From Robiginitomaculum sp. (GTDB lineage: Bacteria > Pseudomonadota > Alphaproteobacteria > Caulobacterales > Maricaulaceae): a DNA stretch of 7,312 nt. The DNA is taken from contig NVTC01000020.1 in NCBI GenBank assembly GCA_002732905.1, positions 1 to 7,312 of the forward strand. Reading direction: 5' to 3'. Positions 1-3,765 of the stretch are shown here, piece after piece. Within the stretch, counting starts at the first letter, position 1. Each line of letters starts with the position of its first letter. A program made the translations under genes and the position numbers. Under the pieces are notes generated by a model. That model searched no databases and had not been told where the DNA came from. It worked only from the letters and a program-made list of their open reading frames with translations.

Positions 1-12
1 TTTCTGTCTCAT
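1..12 (-). CDS. probable 5' end of the next gene in the element operon (only four codons visible)
   Basis: Just downstream of the helicase gene on the minus strand there is an AGGAG sequence (complement of 19-23), a 6-base spacer and an ATG at 12-10, followed by codons for Arg, Gln and Lys before the window ends. The ribosome binding site and spacing are good, and the position about 50 bases after the helicase stop suits a further gene in the same transcript. Four codons say nothing about the product. The call rests only on the translation start signal and could be chance. Confidence 0.35.
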
Positions 13-53
13 CACTTACTCCTAAGATGATGATGAACAAAAACTCTCTCTTA

Positions 54-73
54 GCACAGACCTAAATCTGTGC
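54..73 (-). other. hairpin with the helicase stop codon in its loop
   Basis: Perfect inverted repeat: GCACAGA (54-60) and TCTGTGC (67-73) around a 6-base loop. On the minus strand the loop reads TTTAGG and contains the TAG stop of the helicase gene. A run of five T follows only about 10 bases after the stem, so this is at best a weak intrinsic terminator. It could also stabilise the mRNA end or slow the ribosome. The integrase gene ends in a similar hairpin. Confidence 0.45.
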
Positions 74-823
74 CATAAGCGCTGACGTCAGACAATAAAG
101 AGCTTTATAGTACTTAGGGCGCTCTTTGATTGCTGGCGTCCTGTATACAAAAAACCGTCTATCGTCAGGTTCAATAATAATTGGCTTTTCATGGTTTGAA
201 AACGCCATCCAAAAATAGGGCGTCCTACCATCATAAACGGGCCAGTGTTTTTGATTGACCTTGATTGTATCGTCGGAAACATAAGGCTTGAAAGCGTTGT
301 AGGATTGTTGCCAGTTTCCGGACATAAACTCTTCAATAACTGCCAAATGCAAATCGGAAAGATGAGCATTGAAGCTTTCCTGCCAATCGCCCGTATTCAC
401 AATGCCTACGTTCTCTTTGCCAAGAATTTTGGTTAGCAAAACACGTAGTGTAGATTTACCAACGCCTTGCCCACCTGTAATTAGAAGGCAGTGCCTTACT
501 TTTATATCTGGTTGTTGAACCAATGAAGCAAAACAATTCAGAATATGTTCCAACACTCTTCCTTCAGGAAAGAGATATGTCATGTATTGAAAAATAGTGA
601 CGTAATCACCCTCCATCGGCACTAGTCCAAACCCGTTCCATTTATTCAAAACAGAATAAGTTCCACCAAGCATAAGTTTTTCTTTACCAGGTACATAGTC
701 AGTTCCGTTTACTTGCGGGGCTAACTTCGAACGATTGAATGCCGTTACAGCAGACGTTTTTTGTGACGGAAAGGCAAATGCGTTTGCATCTCTAAAACCT
801 TCTTTATCTAATACTAAACTCAT
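62..823 (-). CDS. superfamily 3-type helicase (DUF5906/P4-alpha-like C-terminal half), coupled to the primase
   Basis: A 253-residue ATPase resembling the helicase half of phage and satellite primase-helicases, which should unwind DNA at the element's origin. Visible motifs are Walker A GGQGVGKS (residues 117-124), an acidic Walker B-like strand LAVIEE (160-165), a sensor-like FSN (208-210) and a DRR arginine motif (221-223). The start is ATG at 823-821; it overlaps the primase stop as ATGA and has a GGAGG (complement of 831-835) 7 bases upstream, so translation is probably coupled and efficient. The first ~60 residues match the linker that joins primase and helicase in single-chain relatives. 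The protein ends soon after the YYKALY segment, whereas relatives as I recall them continue for roughly 100 residues or more, so the C-terminus appears short. The ATPase family is clear; activity as a separate, shortened subunit is inferred. Confidence 0.85.
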   Translation of the reverse strand: MSLVLDKEGFRDANAFAFPSQKTSAVTAFNRSKLAPQVNGTDYVPGKEKLMLGGTYSVLNKWNGFGLVPMEGDYVTIFQYMTYLFPEGRVLEHILNCFASLVQQPDIKVRHCLLITGGQGVGKSTLRVLLTKILGKENVGIVNTGDWQESFNAHLSDLHLAVIEEFMSGNWQQSYNAFKPYVSDDTIKVNQKHWPVYDGRTPYFWMAFSNHEKPIIIEPDDRRFFVYRTPAIKERPKYYKALYCLTSALMAQI

Positions 824-1983
824 ACCAGCGCCTCCATCGGAGGGTTGATTTCGTAAAACCTCTTGGTTTGCAGGTCGTAGACAAATCGACTAAAAAGGCC
901 TGCCAGATACCCATCTACCCATCCCAACGCGATAGGTGAATTTATTTTAGATGCCGTAAGAGGGCACATCCTACATGCGGGATGCAAAAGCTCCTCTCGA
1001 ATATGCCTACACGTCACAGGCCCAGTTTGACTAGCAATCGCGGCACCAACCTTTTTAGTGGTTTCTGAACGCGAATAGTTTGGATGATCCTGCGAGATTT
1101 CGTGAGACAAGGCACCCCCATCCTCACATCTGGCAGTAATAGTAATCAGTGCATGCCAATGAGGTTCTGCAAGAGTTTCAGCATTCTCAACCCCATCCCG
1201 AACAAATCGGCATCCGTTGAAAATGGGTTCAAATTGAGCCTTCTTATCAGGAAGTTCTTTTGCCTTTTGCCAACTCTTGGTAGCACTCGTCTTTTTTCTT
1301 TCGGTAGGTTCCGGCGCGGGGACAAGTGCCTCTAATTCCTCAATGCCAAAACGGTAGTCAGTCCGAATTAGGACTTCGACAGGTTTCTTTTCACCTTTCT
1401 TGTGATTGCACGAACCTAATGGTCGCATCAGGCGCGGAAGGTCTCCAACAGCGTCAAACTCCCAACCACGTAATTCCTTTGCAAGTGAGCGTATGTAATT
1501 TACCGTGTTCTTGCTAAGAGCTTCTGCCCGTTCACGTGACTTGTCATCAGTTATTAGAAGCGGTTCATCTAAAATGATATAACCATGTATCCCATATCCA
1601 GAGTCGTTCAGGTGAACCTTACCGTGAAATGGGGTTTCCTTTAAGAAGTCTAAGACCTCTTCTCTTGATGTAGGCAATGCTATTTTTTTATGTGCATCAG
1701 CATCCAAGATGTCAAAGTCTATGGCTACACAATGGATAGATTGTATGTCCTCGCATTTGGTGCGCTGTTTACCTGACTTTGCCTCTTTGCCAAGATGAAC
1801 GCCGATGAAGACTTCATAATTTTGGCCATAAAACTCAATATCGGCCATTACGTCTGCCCAATTCGAGATGTGATGCCAAAGTACAAGGTTATTTAACTTT
1901 GGTATAAATAGGGTGACGAATCCTTCTTTTTGTTGACCGAACGTAACGTCCTTGTGCTCGGTATTTATGTTAGTAGAATCCAA
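820..1983 (-). CDS. archaeo-eukaryotic-type (AEP) DNA primase of a mobile element
   Basis: A 387-residue protein that probably makes primers for replication of the element. The AEP catalytic signature is present: an acidic pair in AIDFD (Asp89, Asp91), an S-x-G-x-H-like motif (Ser128 to His133) and a DLPRLMRPLGSCNHK segment (181-195) matching the third motif. Residues ~250-350 form a PriCT-like module with Cys258, Cys325, Cys337 and Cys340, possible zinc ligands. The C-terminal FVYDLQTKRFYEIN segment (367-380) normally leads straight into the helicase domain, which here is the next gene. The start is TTG (1983-1981), with AGGAGG ending 9 bases upstream; the next Met is residue 46, inside the conserved region, so TTG is preferred. 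Residues 221-250 look like a charged linker. In-frame fusion with the helicase would give about 640 residues. The primase call is strong; the zinc-site assignment is inference. Confidence 0.85.
   Translation of the reverse strand: MDSTNINTEHKDVTFGQQKEGFVTLFIPKLNNLVLWHHISNWADVMADIEFYGQNYEVFIGVHLGKEAKSGKQRTKCEDIQSIHCVAIDFDILDADAHKKIALPTSREEVLDFLKETPFHGKVHLNDSGYGIHGYIILDEPLLITDDKSRERAEALSKNTVNYIRSLAKELRGWEFDAVGDLPRLMRPLGSCNHKKGEKKPVEVLIRTDYRFGIEELEALVPAPEPTERKKTSATKSWQKAKELPDKKAQFEPIFNGCRFVRDGVENAETLAEPHWHALITITARCEDGGALSHEISQDHPNYSRSETTKKVGAAIASQTGPVTCRHIREELLHPACRMCPLTASKINSPIALGWVDGYLAGLFSRFVYDLQTKRFYEINPPMEALV
831..835 (-). promoter_or_regulatory. Shine-Dalgarno of the helicase gene, inside the primase 3' end
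   Basis: On the minus strand GGAGG lies 7 bases before the helicase ATG, within the last codons of the primase gene. Together with the ATGA overlap it argues that the helicase is translated as its own protein and not read only through frameshifting. Confidence 0.7.
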
Positions 1984-1992
1984 TTTCTGGGT

Positions 1993-1998
1993 CCTCCT
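1993..1998 (-). promoter_or_regulatory. Shine-Dalgarno that fixes the TTG start of the primase
   Basis: AGGAGG on the minus strand ends 9 bases before the TTG at 1983-1981. It lies between the stop of the candidate small ORF (2004-2006) and the primase start, so the two would be closely spaced in one transcript. This strong site is the main reason for accepting a TTG start. Confidence 0.65.
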
Positions 1999-2003
1999 GT
2001 AGT

Positions 2004-2147
2004 TTAGTGTCTTTTTTTGTTGTCTCCTTTCTTTAAAAGGACGACTCTTGTAGTCGTGCGAAAACGCACGACTTCTGTCGCTTCTTTTCCAGTTTCAGTT
2101 TCTTTGTGAGTTTCAGATTCAGATTCAGTTTTAATCGCTTTTTTCAC
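2004..2147 (-). CDS. candidate 47-residue small protein or leader peptide upstream of the primase
   Basis: An open frame with a GTG start (2147-2145) and TAA stop (2006-2004), bounded by an in-frame TAG three codons upstream. Residues 4-25 are rich in Thr, Glu and Ser because the DNA is a hexamer repeat (TESESETHKETET at 7-19). A hairpin encodes the next part (VVRFRTTRVV, 26-36 region), and the tail is basic (KKGDNKKRH). It ends just before the primase ribosome binding site, as an operon gene or leader peptide would. Against it: no clear Shine-Dalgarno before the GTG, no recognisable family, and low complexity. It does not look like the AlpA/excisionase regulators often found between integrase and primase. 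It may equally be non-coding leader that happens to be open. Confidence 0.3.
   Translation of the reverse strand: MKKAIKTESESETHKETETGKEATEVVRFRTTTRVVLLKKGDNKKRH
2041..2080 (-). promoter_or_regulatory. three overlapping, mutually exclusive hairpins in the primase leader
   Basis: The central hairpin is perfect: AGTCGTGCG (2052-2060) pairs with CGCACGACT (2065-2073) around a 4-base loop. Its two arms also pair outward: ACGACT (2041-2046) with AGTCGT (2052-2057), and CGAC (2069-2072) with GTCG (2077-2080). In the minus-strand RNA this gives alternatives of the 1:2, 2:3, 3:4 type seen in attenuators. The last alternative hairpin is followed by CC and four U, a weak terminator at most. The structure lies inside the candidate small ORF, so translation could influence folding. 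The pairing is visible; a regulatory role is inference. Confidence 0.45.
2090..2131. repeat. seven-unit hexamer tandem repeat (CAGTTT/CAGATT)
   Basis: Seven consecutive hexamers on the plus strand: CAGTTT, CAGTTT, CTTTGT, GAGTTT, CAGATT, CAGATT, CAGTTT. Five fit CAGWTT exactly, one differs by one base and one is degenerate. On the minus strand they encode the Thr/Glu/Ser stretch of the candidate small ORF. The array could be replication-initiator or regulator binding sites, or simple slippage-prone sequence. It is too short and uniform to be a CRISPR array. Confidence 0.6.
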
Positions 2148-2186
2148 TCTGCGCTAAACAGAGAAGTACCGAGAACTTATTCACAG

Positions 2187-2215
2187 TTTATACTATAGAA
2201 TTGATAAAATAGCAA
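2187..2215 (-). promoter_or_regulatory. candidate sigma70-type promoter for the primase-helicase operon
   Basis: On the minus strand TTGCTA (complement of 2210-2215) and TATAAA (complement of 2187-2192) are separated by exactly 17 bases in a very A+T-rich stretch. It would give a leader of about 200 bases before the primase, including the repeats and hairpins. AGAACTT occurs on both sides of it (2172-2178 and 2215-2221, plus strand), a possible operator pair. The call rests on consensus match only. Confidence 0.45.
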
Positions 2216-2254
2216 GAACTTTTGTTAAGGAGTAACATCCAACTGCCGCACAGC

Positions 2255-2272
2255 ATCGGCCTTAATGCCGAT
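2255..2272 (-). other. hairpin with the integrase stop codon in its loop
   Basis: ATCGGC (2255-2260) and GCCGAT (2267-2272) are perfect inverted arms around a 6-base loop. On the minus strand the loop is ATTAAG and contains the integrase TAA. No T-run follows, so it is not a standard intrinsic terminator. The arrangement closely resembles the hairpin at the helicase stop. Confidence 0.45.
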
Positions 2273-3440
2273 AAGTAACACTATCTAATAAGGCAACTGC
2301 CTTAGCCTTATGTCCTTCTGACAGGTGGGCATATTTCAACGTCATCTCGTACGAACTATGGCCAAGAAGTTCTCTGATAGTATTAAGATCAGCGCCTGCG
2401 ATAGCTAAACGGGATGCAAAGTGATGCCGTAAATCATGCCAGCGAAAATCTGTAATTTCTGCTTTCTTTAATAGGTTTTTCCACGCGGTTTTCACATCCT
2501 TGAAAGGTGTTTCGTCATGTTTTTGGAATACCAATTGAGGATGTCCTTGTTGTTGTGCTAACCATGTAGTCAAAGTATGCCGCGCCTCTTGATTTAAGGG
2601 TATATATCGAACCTTACGACTTTTTGAATTTTCAGCAGTCACAGTTATTTGATTTAAATGTAAGTCAACTTGGTTCCAAGCTAGTGAAAACTGTTCCGCT
2701 CTTCGCATCCCTGTATTGATTGCCAGTAAAAACATAGGTTTTAAATGATCACTAAAGTGGGTGTTAATTTTAAACCTCTTTTTTCTATCACATTCCCTTT
2801 TTGCTAGTGCTGAGCGTAATCTTTTCTCTTCTTCAACAGACAAATACCGAATTCTTATAGATTGATTGGTTTTGATGCGTTTCATTCGACTAATGGGGTT
2901 CTCCTTACAAAGCTCCCATTCTTCAGCCTTTGAAAGAGAGGCTCTGAGATAAGCAAAGCACTTATTGGCGGTATGTGGTGAATTACCTTTTGCAATTTTG
3001 GACAATCGCCATTTTTCAACGGCGTGGGGCGTAATGTCAGATAGTTTATATTGAGAAAATTCGCCACACTCTACCTGAAGGAGACGTTTGGTATCTTCAG
3101 GGTTTTTGTGATTGGCATCAACCCATGGGAAATAGTGAAGCTTTAGATATTCATTATATGATTTAATTATTGGCGTATTCCTTAACACGTATTTTGGGTC
3201 CAATCCTTGATAAAAATCCATCAAAATGTCCTTGGCCCGCGTTCTAGCAAACAGCACGGTTACACTTGGATAGGGTCCAATTTTAACTCTGGAACCACGT
3301 CTGTATTCGCAATAAAATGTTTTTTTACCTGTCGGTTGGATTCTTAGTATAAACCCTATTAGGTTTTTATCTCTAATTTCATATGGCTTGGCTTTTGGCT
3401 TGGCTTTTTCAACACTACTTGTTGTAAGACTTACTTTCAT
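2262..3440 (-). CDS. int: tyrosine recombinase / site-specific integrase of a P4-like mobile element
   Basis: A 392-residue integrase that should insert the element into, and with a helper excise it from, its attachment site. Residues ~1-85 form a DUF4102-type arm-binding domain (GFILRIQPTGKKTFYCEYR, KIGPYPSVT). Residues ~92-185 are the SAM-like core-binding domain, and ~198-375 the catalytic domain. All expected catalytic residues are visible: Arg246 in NTGMRR, Lys273 in the SKSRKVRYIPL hairpin, His335 and Arg338 in WHDLRH, His361 in LLGHSS and nucleophile Tyr370 in TLKYAHL. Length and domain order are normal, so it is probably intact. The start is ATG at 3440-3438, with AAGGA about 10 bases upstream. 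It reads away from the tRNA-Leu gene, whose 5' end is only 87 bp from the start codon; this suggests the attachment site is at or in that tRNA. The family is certain; the target is inferred. Confidence 0.93.
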   Translation of the reverse strand: MKVSLTTSSVEKAKPKAKPYEIRDKNLIGFILRIQPTGKKTFYCEYRRGSRVKIGPYPSVTVLFARTRAKDILMDFYQGLDPKYVLRNTPIIKSYNEYLKLHYFPWVDANHKNPEDTKRLLQVECGEFSQYKLSDITPHAVEKWRLSKIAKGNSPHTANKCFAYLRASLSKAEEWELCKENPISRMKRIKTNQSIRIRYLSVEEEKRLRSALAKRECDRKKRFKINTHFSDHLKPMFLLAINTGMRRAEQFSLAWNQVDLHLNQITVTAENSKSRKVRYIPLNQEARHTLTTWLAQQQGHPQLVFQKHDETPFKDVKTAWKNLLKKAEITDFRWHDLRHHFASRLAIAGADLNTIRELLGHSSYEMTLKYAHLSEGHKAKAVALLDSVTYRH

Positions 3441-3455
3441 TGCTTAGTTTCCTTC

Positions 3456-3509
3456 TAAGTGCAATGTAAGTGCAGTTGCTGAGTGTACTGAGGGGCAATT
3501 AGAGCAATT
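3456..3509. repeat. cluster of paired short direct repeats between integrase and tRNA, candidate recombinase arm sites
   Basis: Three successive pairs of direct repeats: TAAGTGCA at 3456-3463 and 3467-3474 (11 bp apart), CTGAG at 3479-3483 and 3488-3492 (9 bp), and GCAATT at 3495-3500 and 3504-3509 (9 bp). Spacing near one helical turn suits proteins binding side by side on one DNA face, such as the integrase arm domain or an excisionase. The region must also hold the divergent int and tRNA promoters, for which I see no convincing consensus. Repeats this short can arise by chance. Confidence 0.35.
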
Positions 3510-3527
3510 TAACCCTTCTCGCTTCAG

Positions 3528-3613
3528 GCGGGTGTGGCGGAATTGGTAGACGCGCAGGATTCAAAATCCTGTTTCCCTAGGAAGTGCCGGTTTGATTCCG
3601 GCCACCCGTACCA
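3528..3613 (+). tRNA. tRNA-Leu, anticodon CAA (reads UUG)
   Basis: An 86-base class II tRNA with encoded CCA (3611-3613). Acceptor arms GCGGGTG (3528-3534) and CACCCGT (3603-3609) pair, with a G-U at the terminal pair; the discriminator is A3610. The D arm is of the usual leucine form (GGCGGAATTGGTAGACGC). The anticodon stem CAGGA/TCCTG (3555-3559, 3567-3571) encloses loop TTCAAAA with anticodon CAA at 3562-3564. The long variable arm (about 3572-3585) is typical of leucine tRNAs, and the T arm is GCCGG/CCGGC (3586-3602). Two oddities: the T loop is TTTGATT, with U where C56 is nearly invariant, and base pair 1-72 is G-U. The gene still folds fully, so I take it as a gene and not a fragment, perhaps changed by or tolerated beside the element. 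Confidence 0.93.
3555..3571. other. candidate attachment core: anticodon-arm palindrome of tRNA-Leu
   Basis: CAGGATT (3555-3561) and AATCCTG (3565-3571) are perfect inverted arms around CAA. Tyrosine recombinases often cross over in the symmetrical anticodon arm of a tRNA. The adjacent integrase makes this a reasonable core, but the palindrome is intrinsic to the tRNA fold and no second copy is visible in the window, so the att boundary is not demonstrated. Confidence 0.25.
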
Positions 3614-3633
3614 TTATTTCCCTTGTATTGCTG

Positions 3634-3650
3634 AGAGGTTCTACGCCTCT
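3634..3650 (+). terminator. weak candidate terminator after tRNA-Leu
   Basis: AGAGG (3634-3638) and CCTCT (3646-3650) form a 5-bp stem with a 7-base loop, followed by TGTGTTT. It lies about 20 bases past the tRNA, where a terminator is expected. The short stem and broken T-run make it a weak call. Confidence 0.3.
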
Positions 3651-3709
3651 TGTGTTTCGCTCTCATTGGGTTTCTCACATTGTTTTTACTGAACCTAGAA
3701 AATCTGCGC

Positions 3710-3738
3710 TTGCTCACGCCGCTGATTTCGGGTTTTAT
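3710..3738 (+). promoter_or_regulatory. weak candidate promoter for the S9A lipoprotein gene
   Basis: TTGCTC (3710-3715) and TTTTAT (3733-3738) are 17 bases apart, about 28 bases before the start codon. Each hexamer matches consensus only partly, so the spacing is the main support. The rest of 3614-3765 shows nothing beyond the hairpin after the tRNA. Confidence 0.25.
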
Positions 3739-3765
3739 AGGGGGAATTTTTTTAAGGAATCGGAC

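Noticed and set aside
88..436. Open frames on both strands overlapping the helicase gene
   Set aside because: They are shadows of the helicase frame, which carries Walker A and other conserved motifs; none shows a domain or a ribosome binding site.
1084..1517. Two plus-strand open frames inside the primase gene
   Set aside because: They are antisense to a gene with clear AEP motifs and have no recognisable content.
2052..2073. Perfect 9-bp hairpin as an intrinsic terminator of the integrase or primase transcript
   Set aside because: No T-run follows directly on either strand, and the hairpin is upstream of the primase on its own transcript, so leader structure is a better description.
2090..2131. 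Hexamer array as a CRISPR
   Set aside because: Units are 6 bases with no spacers; CRISPR repeats are far longer and separated by unique spacers.
2882..3067. Short minus-strand frame inside the integrase gene
   Set aside because: It overlaps the core-binding domain of an intact integrase in another frame; no independent evidence for it.
3441..3527. A consensus promoter for tRNA-Leu or the integrase
   Set aside because: TTGCTG at 3477 has only a poor -10 match 17 bases downstream, and no better pair is visible on either strand, so no promoter is called although one must exist.
3592..3765. The S9A reading frame is open upstream to 3592, inside the tRNA gene
   Set aside because: The extension would begin in the T loop of the tRNA, lacks a ribosome binding site and would bury the lipoprotein signal. 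The ATG at 3766 has AAGGA at proper distance and yields a perfect lipobox.
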